Shown one piece after another: positions 15,852 through 25,604 of a stretch of DNA of 52,012 bases. The notes below the pieces were generated by a model. It was not told the DNA's origin and did no database searches. It worked only from the letters and a program-made list of their open reading frames with translations. The position numbers and the translations under genes were made by a program. The DNA is from Campylobacter gastrosuis. Its GTDB lineage: Bacteria; Campylobacterota; Campylobacteria; Campylobacterales; Campylobacteraceae. Within the stretch, counting starts at the first letter, position 1, and each line of letters begins with the position of its first letter. Location of the stretch: positions 1 to 52,012 of the forward strand of contig NZ_JANURM010000014.1 of assembly GCF_030249845.1 (NCBI RefSeq), written 5' to 3'.

Positions 15852-18667
15852 AAAGTCGCTTCATTAACTAAATATACGATATTTTTAAACTCAATGCCAC
15901 CATAGGCGTTTAGCCCGATCTCACAAGTCCCGCTCGTGCTTACGCCAAAGTCGTAGTTTTGGGCTTCAAATTTCAGATCCCTTGTTGAGCTTTGATTTAG
16001 CTCTGGCGTGAAAAAGCCCTTATTACCAGCAAATCCACAGCATTCAAAGCTCTTAATCACGTCCGCTTTTTTTACGCACATTTTGGCTAGTTTTTCAATA
16101 AAATCGGCTTTTTTAGCACGTTTTAAAAGGCAGAGTTTGTGGATTAAAACGCTTTTATCAAGGACTTTAAAGCTTAAACGAGATGAAATTTCAAACAAAA
16201 ACTCAGATATGTCAAGAATTCTTAGCCCCTCATTTTCTAGCGTTTTTGCCGTTTGATAAAAACAGCTTGAATGATCCACGACTACTGGATATTTGCCGTT
16301 TTGGCTCGCATTTAAAAGCTCGGATTTTAAAAATTCTCTGTTTGTTTTTAAGATATTTTCATAATCAACAAACATCTTGCCACAGCACATTTTTTCAAGC
16401 GATTTTGGATAAATTACCGAAAATTTCGCCTTTTTACACACGCTCTCAAAGACCTCTTGAATGTTTCGCTTATCGCTCATTTTTGCGTTTGGCTTAAACA
16501 TTCTATTTGTGCAGGCTGAAAAATAGACGACTTTATCGCTAAATCCTAGCTTGTCGCTAAATTTAAAATCGTTTGAGCGTGGCATAAATGGCGGAGTAAA
16601 AGGGATATTTACGCTAAAATTTCTAATCGTTTTTGTTAGATTTGAAACGCCCTTTTCGCCGATGATTGCCGAGCCAAAGCCGTATAAATTTAGCCCAAAT
16701 TTTGCGATTTTTGTTACATTGGCAAAGTTATTGTAAATTTTTGTAGCGGTGTTTAGGGTTTTATCACTTATCGCTTTTCTTAGCTCGGTTGCGATATTTG
16801 CGGTATTTATGCCAAGCGGACACAGCTCAAAGCACTCGCCACAGGTAGCACAGGTTGAGATACCATAATACTCATATTGAGTTAAAAGCTCGTTTGCTTT
16901 GTCATTTTCATTTTGTGCTAAGAGCCTTGAAATTTCACGCAAAACGGCGATTCTTTGGCGTGGGGTTAGGGTTAAATTTTTGCTTGGGCAGTGCTTTTCG
17001 CAAAATCCGCACTCCATACAGCGATTTATAATCTCGGTGTTATCTGGGATATTAAAGAGATTTTTTGGCATCGCTTTTAGGTTTTTTTTGTAAATTTCAG
17101 GGTCGTCGCTGATGATTACATCTGGATTTATTAGGCGTTTTTCATCAAATAAATTTTTAATGGCACGATTTATCGCATACGCCTTTTTGCCCCATTCAAC
17201 CTCAACAAAAGGCGCTACCATTCTGCCAGTGCCGTGCTCAGCCTTGGCGCTACCGCCCATATTTGGGACGTCGTTGCTCATATCTTTTACGAGATTTGAG
17301 AAATTTTCATACTCTTTTGGGTCGTTAAAATCTGGCGTGATATTAAAGTGTAAATTCCCACTTAAAGCGTGTCCAAAAATCACGCCCTCAAAGTTATGCT
17401 TTTTAAAAAGCTCCTGCAAATACGCAACGCCGTCGCAAAATTTCTCAATCGTAAAGCAGATATCTTCTGTTACAATTGTCGTGCCTTGCTTTCTTGCCCC
17501 AGCCACAATTGGTAAAATTCCCTTTCTGATACGCCACCACGAGCTAAACTCGGCCTCGTCGGTTGAGTAAAGCGGAGTAAGTGGCATAGAGATATCGCTT
17601 AGCTCGGCTTTTATGCGTTCTAAATTCTCATTTAGCTTAGCTTCATTCTCGCTCTCGCTTTGGATTAAAATGGCTGTGTAGCCCTCTTTACACTCTTTAA
17701 TAATTGAAGGCACACCCTCAATCTCTTTTGTAGCGTTTAAACAAGCATAATCCATCATTTCAGCCGCTACAACGACATCTCGCCCTAAATTTGCTAGTTT
17801 TACGACCGCCTTTGAAGCTTGTGCTAAATCATCGTAAAATAAAAGCCCACAGCCCTTAAATTTAAAGTCATCAACGGCAAAATAACGCACTTTGCTAACA
17901 AAGCCAAGAGTGCCTTCGCTACCGACAAAAATGTGATTTATAATATCTCTAATATCGCTAAAATCAAGCAGAGAATTTATAGAGTAGCCAGTGGTGTTTT
18001 TGATTTTGTATTTACGTTTTATTAAACTAACAAGCTCATCGTCGGCTAAAATTTCATCTCTAAGTTTAAACAACCCATTTGCAATGTGTTTATGCGTGTT
18101 TAAAAAGCTCTCAACGCTCTCATCACTAGCCGTGTCAATAATCGTGCCGTCAAGCAAAATCGCCCTAATTGAGTGAATTGTGTTGTAGCTATTTTGTGCC
18201 ACGCCACAGCACATACCGCTTGAATTGTTATTTAAAATTCCACCAATTAAAGCCGTAGTAATCGTAGCTGGATCTGGTCCGATTTTTTTAGAAAATGGCT
18301 TTAAGGCGTTATTTGCTTCGCTTGCTATGACGCCACAATCAAGCTCAATCACACTTGCATCATCATTTATCTTTATGCCTTTAAAGCCGTCGTTTGCGAT
18401 GATTAAGACCTTATCTGAGCTACACTGCCCAGAGAGCGAACTACCAGCTGCCCTAAATGTAACTGGCGTTTCGTATTTAGTGGCAATCTTTAAAAGCGAG
18501 ATAATTTCATCTTCATTAACCGCCTTAACCACGACCCTTGGCGTGTAGTTGTAGCAACTTGCATCAATGCCATAAGCGTATCTTAAAAGATAACTCTCAA
18601 AGACACGATTTGGACAAATTTTATTTGCCTCTTTGATAAAATTTGCGTAATCTTCGCTCCATTTCAT
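15848..18667 (-). CDS. FAD- and Fe-S-dependent D-lactate/glycolate-type dehydrogenase
   Basis: 939 residues from the ATG at 18667 (AAAGGGGATTTA upstream); an in-frame start 13 codons earlier is less likely. The N-terminal half is a PCMH-type FAD domain (TFRAAGSSLSGQC about residue 75, PDPATITTALIGGILNNNSSGMCCG about 130, FVGSEGTLGFVSKV about 250). The VFGHALSGNLHFNITPDF region is typical of GlcD/Dld C-terminal oxidases. Two [4Fe-4S] motifs follow, CMECGFCEKHCPSKN and CATCGECFELCPLG, then CCG domains with CCGKMF and CCGFAGNKG. The protein oxidises a 2-hydroxyacid, probably D-lactate, at the membrane and feeds the quinone pool. The layout matches the single-chain enzyme Cj1585 of C. jejuni. Confidence 0.88.
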   Translation of the reverse strand: MKWSEDYANFIKEANKICPNRVFESYLLRYAYGIDASCYNYTPRVVVKAVNEDEIISLLKIATKYETPVTFRAAGSSLSGQCSSDKVLIIANDGFKGIKINDDASVIELDCGVIASEANNALKPFSKKIGPDPATITTALIGGILNNNSSGMCCGVAQNSYNTIHSIRAILLDGTIIDTASDESVESFLNTHKHIANGLFKLRDEILADDELVSLIKRKYKIKNTTGYSINSLLDFSDIRDIINHIFVGSEGTLGFVSKVRYFAVDDFKFKGCGLLFYDDLAQASKAVVKLANLGRDVVVAAEMMDYACLNATKEIEGVPSIIKECKEGYTAILIQSESENEAKLNENLERIKAELSDISMPLTPLYSTDEAEFSSWWRIRKGILPIVAGARKQGTTIVTEDICFTIEKFCDGVAYLQELFKKHNFEGVIFGHALSGNLHFNITPDFNDPKEYENFSNLVKDMSNDVPNMGGSAKAEHGTGRMVAPFVEVEWGKKAYAINRAIKNLFDEKRLINPDVIISDDPEIYKKNLKAMPKNLFNIPDNTEIINRCMECGFCEKHCPSKNLTLTPRQRIAVLREISRLLAQNENDKANELLTQYEYYGISTCATCGECFELCPLGINTANIATELRKAISDKTLNTATKIYNNFANVTKIAKFGLNLYGFGSAIIGEKGVSNLTKTIRNFSVNIPFTPPFMPRSNDFKFSDKLGFSDKVVYFSACTNRMFKPNAKMSDKRNIQEVFESVCKKAKFSVIYPKSLEKMCCGKMFVDYENILKTNREFLKSELLNASQNGKYPVVVDHSSCFYQTAKTLENEGLRILDISEFLFEISSRLSFKVLDKSVLIHKLCLLKRAKKADFIEKLAKMCVKKADVIKSFECCGFAGNKGFFTPELNQSSTRDLKFEAQNYDFGVSTSGTCEIGLNAYGGIEFKNIVYLVNEATL

Positions 18668-18695
18668 TAAATCCCCTTTAAAAAGTAGTGTCAAA

Positions 18696-18701
18696 ATTAT
18701 A
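18696..18701 (-). promoter_or_regulatory. -10 box of the D-lactate dehydrogenase-like gene
   Basis: TATAAT on the minus strand, preceded by TTTGGG, 28 bp before the ATG at 18667. Confidence 0.5.
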
Positions 18702-18736
18702 CCCAAAGATAGGTGAAAAATTTAGCTTTTATTTGG

Positions 18737-18742
18737 TAAAAT
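18737..18742 (+). promoter_or_regulatory. Extended -10 promoter of nrdB
   Basis: TGG-TAAAAT (TGn extension) 25 bp upstream of the nrdB ATG and in the shared divergent promoter region. Confidence 0.5.
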
Positions 18743-18767
18743 CCATTAAAAATTACAAAGGCAAAAA

Positions 18768-19790
18768 ATGCAAAGAAAACGAATTTACAACCCAAGCTCA
18801 AATGAAAATTTAACCGACAGGCGCGTTTTTAACGGTAATCCGCACGGAATTTTAAATTTTACAAAGGCAAAATACGAGTGGGCGTTAAAGCTTTGGGATT
18901 TAATGGAGGCGAACACGTGGTTTCCAAAAGAAGTTGATACGACCGATGATGTGCGCGACTACGCCTACAACCTAACCGAAGCCGAGAAGCGTATGTATGA
19001 TCTAGTTTGGAGCCAGCTTATCTCAATGGATAGCTTTCAGACAAACAACCTAGCCGATAACATAAATCCCTATATTACAGCACCTGAGATAAACGCCTGT
19101 TTGGCGCGTCAAGCCTATGAGGAGGCAAATCACAGCAAATCTTATGCGGTTATGGTTGAAGCGATTTGTGATAACACTGACTTAATCTATGAAATGGAGA
19201 AGCACGATGACGTTTTACGTGAGAAAAACGACTACATTTCAAGCGTTTATGAAGAGCTTGCCGGCGAGGTAACGGACGAAAAACTGCTTCTTGCAATGGT
19301 GGCAAATCAAATTTTAGAAGGGATCTATTTTTATAGCGGATTTACGGCGATTTATGCTTTGGCACGCGCTGGTAAAATGCTTGGCAGCGCGCAGATGATA
19401 CGCTTTATCCAGCGCGATGAAATCACTCATCTTTTGCTCTTTCAAAATATGATAAACTCAGTCCGCAAAGAACGCCCAGACCTTTTTACGCCAGAGGTTG
19501 AGGCTAAAATTTATGATATGTTTAAAAAGGCTGGTGAGCTTGAAATAAAATGGGGCAGATACATCACGCAAAACCAAATTATGGGCTTTACTGATGATAT
19601 CATCGGCGAGTATATCCACTATCTGATAGACCAACGCTTGGTGGCGATCGGACTAAATAGAATTTATAACGCAAAGCACCCGATAAAGTGGGTTGATGAC
19701 TTTGCGAAATTTAACGACCAAAAGTCAAATTTCTTTGAAGCAAAGGTTACAAACTACTCAAAAGGGAGCATAAGTTTTGATGATTTCTAA
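18768..19790 (+). CDS. nrdB: Ribonucleotide reductase class I, beta subunit
   Basis: 340 residues. It carries the di-iron/tyrosyl radical site that starts reduction of ribonucleotides in the NrdA partner, which is not in this window. Iron and radical residues are in place: Asp about 88 (SMDSF), Glu119, His122 and the radical Tyr126 in [10 protein letters not shown], Glu184 in [12 protein letters not shown], and Glu218/His221 in [10 protein letters not shown]. It ends SISFDDF, the usual C-terminal tail that docks to NrdA. The next gene starts inside its last codons (14-bp overlap), so nrdB, the hydrolase gene and pcm form an operon. Confidence 0.95.
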   Translation: MQRKRIYNPSSNENLTDRRVFNGNPHGILNFTKAKYEWALKLWDLMEANTWFPKEVDTTDDVRDYAYNLTEAEKRMYDLVWSQLISMDSFQTNNLADNINPYITAPEINACLARQAYEEANHSKSYAVMVEAICDNTDLIYEMEKHDDVLREKNDYISSVYEELAGEVTDEKLLLAMVANQILEGIYFYSGFTAIYALARAGKMLGSAQMIRFIQRDEITHLLLFQNMINSVRKERPDLFTPEVEAKIYDMFKKAGELEIKWGRYITQNQIMGFTDDIIGEYIHYLIDQRLVAIGLNRIYNAKHPIKWVDDFAKFNDQKSNFFEAKVTNYSKGSISFDDF

Positions 19791-20439
19791 AATTTTACAC
19801 CCAATTACACTAACTGGCACAAGCTACGATGAGCGTGTAAATAGCCTTTTAGCCGAGATTAAAAACGCACCAAATGGCTCACTAATCCTAGCTGGCGAGC
19901 TTTGCCTTAGCGGATACGAGCTTGTTGTTGATGATGATTTGATAGCAAAAATTTCAAGCGTGGCTGAGGATAGAGTTGTTGGATTTTCAAGAATTGTAAA
20001 AAGCCGCGAAATTTACAACGAATTCGCCCTTGTTTCAAGGGATGGCATAATTTACAGACAGGGCAAACACAAGCTATTTTTGCCAAATAATGAGCATAAA
20101 TTTTTTAACGCCGTGGCTGATAATATCAAGGTTTTTGAGCTAAATGGCATTAAAATCGCCGTTTTAATCTGCTTTGAGCTTAGATTTTTAGACCTTTGGC
20201 AGCGACTAAAAGAGGCTCAAATCATACTTGTGCCAGCAATGTGGGGCAGCGCTCGTGGGGACGTTTATACCACGCTTTGTAGGGCGTTAGCGGTGAGTAA
20301 TTTCTGCTACGTTGTAGCATCAAGCGACCTTGATTTTAAATACAAAGCCGTTTTTAAACCAAACGGCGAAATTTGCGAAAGTTGCGACTTTGACTCCACT
20401 TTTGGGGCAAAAGTCAAGCGAAGTTTGGCGATTTTATGA
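19777..20439 (+). CDS. Carbon-nitrogen hydrolase (nitrilase superfamily)
   Basis: 220 residues, short for the family (usually 250-300). The catalytic triad of nitrilases is recognisable: Glu41 in [12 protein letters not shown], Lys97 or Lys99 in [11 protein letters not shown], and Cys132 in [14 protein letters not shown]. These enzymes split C-N bonds of amides or deaminated metabolites; the substrate is not predictable here. The gene overlaps nrdB by 14 bp and pcm by 4 bp. Two in-frame ATGs at the start are equally possible. Confidence 0.82.
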   Translation: MMISKILHPITLTGTSYDERVNSLLAEIKNAPNGSLILAGELCLSGYELVVDDDLIAKISSVAEDRVVGFSRIVKSREIYNEFALVSRDGIIYRQGKHKLFLPNNEHKFFNAVADNIKVFELNGIKIAVLICFELRFLDLWQRLKEAQIILVPAMWGSARGDVYTTLCRALAVSNFCYVVASSDLDFKYKAVFKPNGEICESCDFDSTFGAKVKRSLAIL

Positions 20440-21065
20440 CAAATTTAGAAAGAGAAAGGTGCAAAGCCCTTGCCGTTGAAATCGGCGATTTTGTTACGCT
20501 AACCCCAGCCGTTTTTAGGGCATTTTGCGAAACCGAGCGTGAAATTTTTGTCCCATTTAGCAACCACGCTTACAAGCTTGACGCTCAGCCAATTAGCGAT
20601 GACCAGTGGATTAGCTCGCCTTTAACGGTAGCAAAAATGACCCTAGCCTTAGAGTGTGAAAATGTGGATAATATCCTAGAAATCGGCTGTGGCAGTGGCT
20701 ATCAAGCGGCGATTTTATCAAAACTAGCACACAGAATTTTTAGCGTGGAGCGGATACAAAATTTAGCAAACGAAGCCAAAAAACGCTTTGAAATTTTAAA
20801 TATCAAAAACATTCACGTTCGCTTTGATGATGGCAATTTTGGCTTAAAAAGCTACGCACCTTACGACAGAATCCTGCTCTCAGCTGCCACAAACGAAGTG
20901 CCAAAAACCCTGTTTAATCAGCTAAAAATTGGTGGAATTTTAGTCGCACCAGTGGGGCAAAACAAGCAGTTCATCACAAAATTTATAAAACACAGCGATG
21001 AAAATATAGAAAAAATCGTCCTTGATGAGTGCCTTTTTGTGCCACTTTTAAGTGGCAGGGCTTAA
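20436..21065 (+). CDS. pcm: Protein-L-isoaspartate O-methyltransferase
   Basis: 209 residues, normal length. It repairs isoaspartyl damage in proteins using S-adenosylmethionine. Features: ISDDQWISSPLTVAKMTLAL (substrate-binding loop, usually ISQPYIVA), the SAM motif ILEIGCGSGYQAAILSKLA (about residues 80-98), then VERIQNLANEAKKRF and YDRILLSAATNEVPKTLFNQLKIGGILVAPVG. The order nrdB-hydrolase-pcm is overlapping throughout, implying one transcript. Confidence 0.9.
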   Translation: MTNLERERCKALAVEIGDFVTLTPAVFRAFCETEREIFVPFSNHAYKLDAQPISDDQWISSPLTVAKMTLALECENVDNILEIGCGSGYQAAILSKLAHRIFSVERIQNLANEAKKRFEILNIKNIHVRFDDGNFGLKSYAPYDRILLSAATNEVPKTLFNQLKIGGILVAPVGQNKQFITKFIKHSDENIEKIVLDECLFVPLLSGRA

Positions 21066-22102
21066 AGTCGCTCTCGTAGCAGGGTATAAAGCTTAATCGT
21101 TGAGAGAAAAAACGTAACGATAGCTGGGCCAAGGATTAGCCCCCAAAATCCAAATGTGCTCATACCAGCAATCATCGCAAAAAATATCAAAAGCTCGTTG
21201 ATTTTGGTTGGAATTTTAACGAGTTTTGAGTTTATAAATTTTATGATTAACGGCTTTAAAAATGTATCGGCGATGACTGAAATTACGATGATTGTATAAA
21301 GCGAAATCGCCACAGCAGCAGCGGTGTTGCCGTTTGCAAACTCATAAAGCGAGAGTGGCAACCACATTAAAACTCCGCCGACAACTGGGATAAGTGAGCT
21401 AAATCCAAATAAAATTCCCATTAAAACCATATCATAGCCGTAAATTCCAGTAATAATAGCAAACAAACACCCCTGAAAAACGGCGTTTATGATGACTGAG
21501 TAAAAGACCACGCTCATTACGTTTGCCACTTCACTTAAAATAAACTCGCTCTCATCGGCTCTCATCGGCAGTGCGTTTTTTAGGTAGCTTACAAGCTCGT
21601 TGCCGTATAAATTCGCAAAAAAGAAAAAGACAAGGATAAATGCCATATCCATCATAAATTTAGCACTTAATTTGCCAAGACTTGCTAGATTTGAAGCCAG
21701 ATTTGAAGCAAAGACTTTAACATCAATGTCAGAGATGAACTCCTTAAATTTTGGCTCTAAAAACGCAATGCTTGTTGGCAGTTTTAAATCGTAGTTTTTA
21801 ATGTATTCAAAGGTCGCTGTGGCTGAGTTTATATCAAAGTGTGCCGCTTGTTTTGCAACGCTAATTACGGCGTATAAAAACGGCGCAATAAAGAGCAAAA
21901 ACAGCGTAGCGGTCGTGAGCGTAGCAGAGAGCGTCTTTTTGCCTTTGCTAATGCTTAGAAATTTTACGTTGATATTTGAAGTAGCGACCGCTAAAAGGGC
22001 AGCGATGAAGATATTTAGCAAAAACGGCTTAAAAAGATACAGCACAAGCGAAAGTGCAAAAAGCACGAAAAATCCAAAATAAATCCGACCCTGACTTAGC
22101 AT
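21062..22102 (-). CDS. AI-2E family (PerM-like) transporter
   Basis: 346-residue membrane protein with about eight hydrophobic segments arranged as in the UPF0118/AI-2E family: two near residues 8-45, one at 60-85, one at about 150-170, then a cluster from about 205 to the C-terminus. Typical sequences are GLIPVVGGVLMWLPLSLYEF and a C-terminal half rich in Gly and Pro (MSTFGFWGLILGPAI). The family exports various small molecules, in some species AI-2; the substrate here is unknown. It converges on pcm with a 4-bp overlap. Confidence 0.82.
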   Translation of the reverse strand: MLSQGRIYFGFFVLFALSLVLYLFKPFLLNIFIAALLAVATSNINVKFLSISKGKKTLSATLTTATLFLLFIAPFLYAVISVAKQAAHFDINSATATFEYIKNYDLKLPTSIAFLEPKFKEFISDIDVKVFASNLASNLASLGKLSAKFMMDMAFILVFFFFANLYGNELVSYLKNALPMRADESEFILSEVANVMSVVFYSVIINAVFQGCLFAIITGIYGYDMVLMGILFGFSSLIPVVGGVLMWLPLSLYEFANGNTAAAVAISLYTIIVISVIADTFLKPLIIKFINSKLVKIPTKINELLIFFAMIAGMSTFGFWGLILGPAIVTFFLSTIKLYTLLRERL

Positions 22103-22176
22103 TTTTATCCTTTAAAAAAGTGCAATTATAGCAAAATTTGCTTCATTTGAAATTTTAATTAAAGTCAAATTTTATA

Positions 22177-22195
22177 GTAATTACTTTATAATTAC
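22177..22195. promoter_or_regulatory. Inverted repeat upstream of mazEF, possible operator
   Basis: GTAATTA-CTTTA-TAATTAC, a perfect 7-bp inverted repeat with a five-base spacer that ends 15 bp before the mazE ATG. Toxin-antitoxin operons of this family are usually autorepressed by the antitoxin at such palindromes. Confidence 0.45.
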
Positions 22196-22210
22196 AAAAA
22201 AAGGCTAAAA

Positions 22211-22447
22211 ATGACTACAAATTTAATACAAATAGGCAACTCGCAAGGTATAAGACTACCTAAAAGCATAATTGAGCAGTTTGGGTTTGATAAAATTTCA
22301 CTTGAAATTTTAAAAGAGGGGGTTTTACTAAAACCAGTTAAAGAAGACGACATAACTGACTGGGATACGCCAGAGCTAAGAAAGGCTGCCAGTGATGAAA
22401 AAACGTGCGATTTTGGCACAATAGATTTAGATGAGTGGGAGTGGTAA
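22211..22447 (+). CDS. MazE-like antitoxin (AbrB/SpoVT fold)
   Basis: 78 residues. The N-terminal half is a swapped-hairpin AbrB domain: IQIGNSQGIRLPKSIIEQFGF, then ISLEILKEGVLLKPVKE. The C-terminal tail is acidic (DITDWDTPELRKAASDEK and TIDLDEWEW), as expected for the part that wraps round and blocks the toxin. It ends in TAATG, where the toxin gene begins. AAAAAAAGGCTAAAA precedes its ATG. Confidence 0.88.
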   Translation: MTTNLIQIGNSQGIRLPKSIIEQFGFDKISLEILKEGVLLKPVKEDDITDWDTPELRKAASDEKTCDFGTIDLDEWEW

Positions 22448-22755
22448 TGAAACGATATGAGATATACTTTGTCGCCCTTGACCCAACAATAGGAGCCAAA
22501 ATACAAAAAACTCGCCCCTGTGTCATCATCTCACCACCAGAGCTTGACTATCTGCAAACTAGGCTAATAGCACCAATAACCAGCAAAGGATTTGAGGCAC
22601 CATACCGTATCAAAATCAAACTACTTGACAAAGACGGACTTATCTTGTGTGACCAAATCAGGTGTGTTAGCACAAGTAGGCTCGTTTCAAAAATCACAGA
22701 GCTTGACGCAAAAAGCATCAAAGCCCTAAAATCCGTGTTAAAAAAGATGTTTTAA
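22447..22755 (+). CDS. MazF/PemK-family toxin, endoribonuclease
   Basis: 102 residues from the ATG at 22447, which shares an A with the antitoxin stop codon; a GTG 12 bases upstream is less likely. PemK/MazF features are the start [31 protein letters not shown], the central [10 protein letters not shown] strand and [18 protein letters not shown], where the conserved catalytic arginine and threonine/serine region of MazF RNases lies. Such toxins cut mRNA at short motifs and stop growth when the antitoxin is degraded. The pair is inserted between the AI-2E transporter and ruvB. Confidence 0.88.
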   Translation: MKRYEIYFVALDPTIGAKIQKTRPCVIISPPELDYLQTRLIAPITSKGFEAPYRIKIKLLDKDGLILCDQIRCVSTSRLVSKITELDAKSIKALKSVLKKMF

Positions 22756-23768
22756 TCAAAAAGTCCTTTTTCATCACTAAATTTCAGGTTAAAAATCTCA
22801 TACGCCTTTGCGCTTGCTATCCTACCACGAGCCGTTCGCTCAATGTAGCCATTTGCAAGCAAATAAGGCTCCAAAACGTCCTCAATCGTCCCTTCATCCT
22901 CACTCATCGCAGCCGCAATCGTGCTAAGCCCCAAAGGACGCCGTTTTGCTTCAAGCAAAATTTGCAGATATTTTATATCCATTTCATCAAATCCGAGCGA
23001 ATTTACACCAAGTGCGTCAAGGGCTTCTTTGCTTCGCTCGTGCGAGATGAAATTTTCATCATTTATCTCGGCAAAATCGCGAATTCGTTTTAGTAGCCGT
23101 AAAGCGATACGTGGTGTGCCTCGCGAACGCCCAGCGACTTCAAGAGAGGCGTTCTTATCGCACTCTTTGCCAAGTTTGCTTGAAGCGATTTGCACGATAC
23201 GACTTAGCTCATCGGCTGTGTAAAACTGCAACCTAAAATCCATACCAAAGCGATCACGAAGCGGTGCTGATATCATACCGGCGCGAGTGGTGGCGCCAAT
23301 TAGCGTAAATTTTGGCAGGTCAATCTTAATCGTTTGAGCAGCAGGTCCAGAGCCAATGATAATATCTAGCCTAAAATCCTCCATAGCTGGATACAAAACC
23401 TCTTCAATGGCTGGGCTAAGGCGATGAATTTCATCAATAAAAAGCACATCGCCCTCTTGGAGATTCGTTAAAATCGCAGCCAAATCGCCGCTTTTTTCTA
23501 TCATCGGCGCAGCTGTCATCTTTATCGCCACGCCCATTTCGTTTGCGATTATGTGTGCAAGTGTCGTTTTACCAAGCCCTGGTGGCCCATAAAAAAGCAC
23601 GTGATCAAGGCACTCAGAGCGTTTTTTCGCCGCTTTTATAAATACGTTTAAATTTTGCTTTATCTTATCCTGACCGATGTAATCATCAAATCCGCTAGGA
23701 CGCAGGCTGACCTCAAAATCGCTCTCAAAACTTACTTTTTCTATCTCAACAATTCTATCCATTTTCAC
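22752..23768 (-). CDS. ruvB: Holliday junction DNA helicase RuvB
   Basis: 338 residues, full length. RuvB hexamers drive branch migration of Holliday junctions with RuvA. Motifs: [19 protein letters not shown], Walker [15 protein letters not shown] (about residues 59-72), Walker [16 protein letters not shown] (about 109-123), sensor [20 protein letters not shown] (about 157-176), and the C-terminal winged helix with RTARGRIAS. It overlaps panB by 4 bp and mazF by 4 bp at the other end. The start could be the first or second Met (MKMDRIV). Confidence 0.97.
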   Translation of the reverse strand: MKMDRIVEIEKVSFESDFEVSLRPSGFDDYIGQDKIKQNLNVFIKAAKKRSECLDHVLFYGPPGLGKTTLAHIIANEMGVAIKMTAAPMIEKSGDLAAILTNLQEGDVLFIDEIHRLSPAIEEVLYPAMEDFRLDIIIGSGPAAQTIKIDLPKFTLIGATTRAGMISAPLRDRFGMDFRLQFYTADELSRIVQIASSKLGKECDKNASLEVAGRSRGTPRIALRLLKRIRDFAEINDENFISHERSKEALDALGVNSLGFDEMDIKYLQILLEAKRRPLGLSTIAAAMSEDEGTIEDVLEPYLLANGYIERTARGRIASAKAYEIFNLKFSDEKGLFD

Positions 23769-24550
23769 GCCTTGTAGCTAAATTCATCGGTTGGGAATTT
23801 TTGGCTTTTTACCTCGTTCGCGTAGGTTTTTACGGCGTTTTTGATTAAGGTTTTGCCGTCTAAATACTCTTTTACAAATTTTGGCTTAAAGCCCTGATAA
23901 AGCCCCAGCATATCGGAAAACACAAGCACCTGTCCGTCGGTATCAACGCCAGAGCCAATGCCGATAGTCGGGATTTTTAGGGCGTCTGTGATCTGTTTAG
24001 CGGTATCTGAAATCACACCTTCAAGCACAATGGCAAACGCCCCAGCCGCCTCTAAATTTAAAGCCGCCTCGGTTAGCCGTTTAGCCTCGTCATAGCCCCT
24101 GCCCTTTATCTTATAACCGCCCTCAAACCGCACATTTTGGGGCATAAGTCCGATATGTCCGCACACGGCTATGCCCTCGCCGGTTAGCTTTTTTATGATT
24201 GAGATAGCCCTATCTTCGCCCTCTAATTTCACGCAATCAGCGCCGCTTTGTTTTATAAATTTCGTGGCGTTTTTTAGGGCTTGTTTCTCGCTTTGATAGC
24301 TACCAAAGGGCATATCAGCCATTAAAAGTGCCTTTTTTACGCCGTTTCTTACAGCTTTTGTGTGATAAATCGCCTCGTTTATGCCAAGATTTAGCGTGTC
24401 TTTTTGCGCGTTAAAGCTCATATTTAGGCTATCTCCGACCAAAATAATATCTACAAACTCATCAAAAAGCGAAGCAAAAAGTGCGTCATAAGCGGTGATT
24501 GCCACGATTTTTTCTCTGCCTTTTTTGCCTAATATTTGCGTTATACTCAT
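23765..24550 (-). CDS. panB: 3-methyl-2-oxobutanoate hydroxymethyltransferase
   Basis: 261 residues from the ATG at 24550 (protein start [15 protein letters not shown]); the in-frame start 14 codons upstream makes an unusually long leader. The enzyme makes ketopantoate for pantothenate and CoA synthesis. Key sequences: [25 protein letters not shown] (Mg-binding Asp), [26 protein letters not shown], and [21 protein letters not shown]. It overlaps ruvB in an ATGA arrangement. Confidence 0.95.
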   Translation of the reverse strand: MSITQILGKKGREKIVAITAYDALFASLFDEFVDIILVGDSLNMSFNAQKDTLNLGINEAIYHTKAVRNGVKKALLMADMPFGSYQSEKQALKNATKFIKQSGADCVKLEGEDRAISIIKKLTGEGIAVCGHIGLMPQNVRFEGGYKIKGRGYDEAKRLTEAALNLEAAGAFAIVLEGVISDTAKQITDALKIPTIGIGSGVDTDGQVLVFSDMLGLYQGFKPKFVKEYLDGKTLIKNAVKTYANEVKSQKFPTDEFSYKA

Positions 24551-24634
24551 TTGGTTTTTGCCTTTTTTTAAAATTTGTGCTAATTTTAGCAAAATTTTGA
24601 TACAATTAGCCCTTAATGTTTTTAAGGATATAAA

Positions 24635-25039
24635 ATGGGGATGCTTAGGAATTTAGAGATTGATTATTCGCTTGACATTGTTGAAGAGTTTTTATCTCAC
24701 TACTCGCTAATGTGCGACATCATTGAGCCTTTGGTGATAAATTTAAATCGCCCAGAAAAGTATCAAGAAAACATAAAAGAGCTGTTTAGAATTTATCACA
24801 ATATCAAGTCAGCTGCTGGTTATATGCACCTTGACCCTATCGTAAAACTCGCAGCCCTTGCAGAAGAGGTTTGCACGGAGGCTAGGGACATAAGAGGCCC
24901 TGCAAATGATAAATTCATAGACTGGTTGTTGCTTGTTGCTGACCAGTTTTCAAAATACAAAGATGATTTAGAGAGTGACAGCGAGTATTTTAGCGTGCTT
25001 GAACCGCTAATCATAAATATCCCGACAAAGCTTGACTAA
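24635..25039 (+). CDS. Histidine phosphotransfer (HPt)-like protein
   Basis: 134 residues, wholly helical in appearance. The segment FRIYHNIKSAAGYMHLDPIVKLAALAEEVCTEAR (about residues 50-83) resembles an HPt domain: the His of YHNIKSAAG occupies the phosphorylation position of the HxxKSxA consensus. No other domain is present, so it would be a stand-alone phosphocarrier or a structural relative. AAGGATATAAA precedes the ATG. The gene is divergent from panB and directly upstream of ssrA. Alternative: a helical protein with chance similarity. Confidence 0.65.
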   Translation: MGMLRNLEIDYSLDIVEEFLSHYSLMCDIIEPLVINLNRPEKYQENIKELFRIYHNIKSAAGYMHLDPIVKLAALAEEVCTEARDIRGPANDKFIDWLLLVADQFSKYKDDLESDSEYFSVLEPLIINIPTKLD

Positions 25040-25054
25040 ATCCAAAAATCGCTG

Positions 25055-25060
25055 TAAAAT
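25055..25060 (+). promoter_or_regulatory. Probable -10 box of ssrA
   Basis: TG-TAAAAT just after the upstream stop codon and 13 bases before the mature tmRNA 5' end, leaving a short leader for RNase P removal. Confidence 0.4.
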
Positions 25061-25073
25061 AGCACTTCTTTAT

Positions 25074-25432
25074 GGGAGCGACTTGGCTTCGACAGGAGCA
25101 GAGTGGTCGTGGTGGCATACCGCTTTTGGCAAAGCGTAAAAAGCCTAAATTAAAATTAAACGCAAATAACGTTAAATTCGCTCCTGCTTACGCTAAAGCT
25201 GCGTAAGTTCAGTTGAGCCTTGCACCTTTTGATACTATCTAAAAAGGTCTGCGAGTAATCCAGGTAGTGTAGTTTTGGGGTTTGACGAGCCTTGAAGCGA
25301 AGCTTAGTCTTAGTCTAAATTTTGGTTTTGGGAAGTGAGCCTTTTTAGATGAAATTTTCACTTCTGCTAAGTATGTAGAGGCTGCGGTTGTTTTGTTTTT
25401 GGACAGGGGTTCGATCCCCCTCGCTTCCACCA
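25074..25432 (+). ncRNA. ssrA: tmRNA (ssrA)
   Basis: 359 nt. The 5' end GGGAGCG pairs with CGCTTCC before A-CCA, forming the tRNA-like acceptor stem, with GACTTGGCTTCGACAGGAG at the start and GGGGTTCGATCCCCC as T arm. The tag reading frame (25162-25206) encodes ANNVKFAPAYAKAA and stop, the tag I know from Campylobacter. tmRNA rescues stalled ribosomes and labels the incomplete peptide for proteolysis. CCA is encoded. The short reading frame on the opposite strand here is meaningless. Confidence 0.98.
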
Positions 25433-25574
25433 GTTTTAATCTTTGCAAAATTATGATTAACAAACTCTGTAAAACATTTTATTTCTTATTTAATCAATTG
25501 TAAAAAATGGCATTAAGTTTTATATGAATTATTTCTTAATTTAATGTGTAAAATTTTTAATAAAAAGAGTTAGA

Positions 25575-25598
25575 AAAACGGCTATTTCTAGCCGTTTT
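25575..25598. terminator. Bidirectional terminator between ssrA and the pseudopilin gene
   Basis: AAAACGGCTA-TTTC-TAGCCGTTTT, a 10-bp stem with A- and T-runs on the two sides. It lies 7 bp after the stop of the minus-strand pilin-like gene and can also stop transcription from ssrA. Confidence 0.7.
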
Positions 25599-25604
25599 AT
25601 AGGT

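Noticed and set aside
25239..25463. 74-residue open frame on the minus strand
   Set aside because: It lies within the tmRNA gene, whose acceptor stem, T arm and tag frame are all present; it has no coding features.
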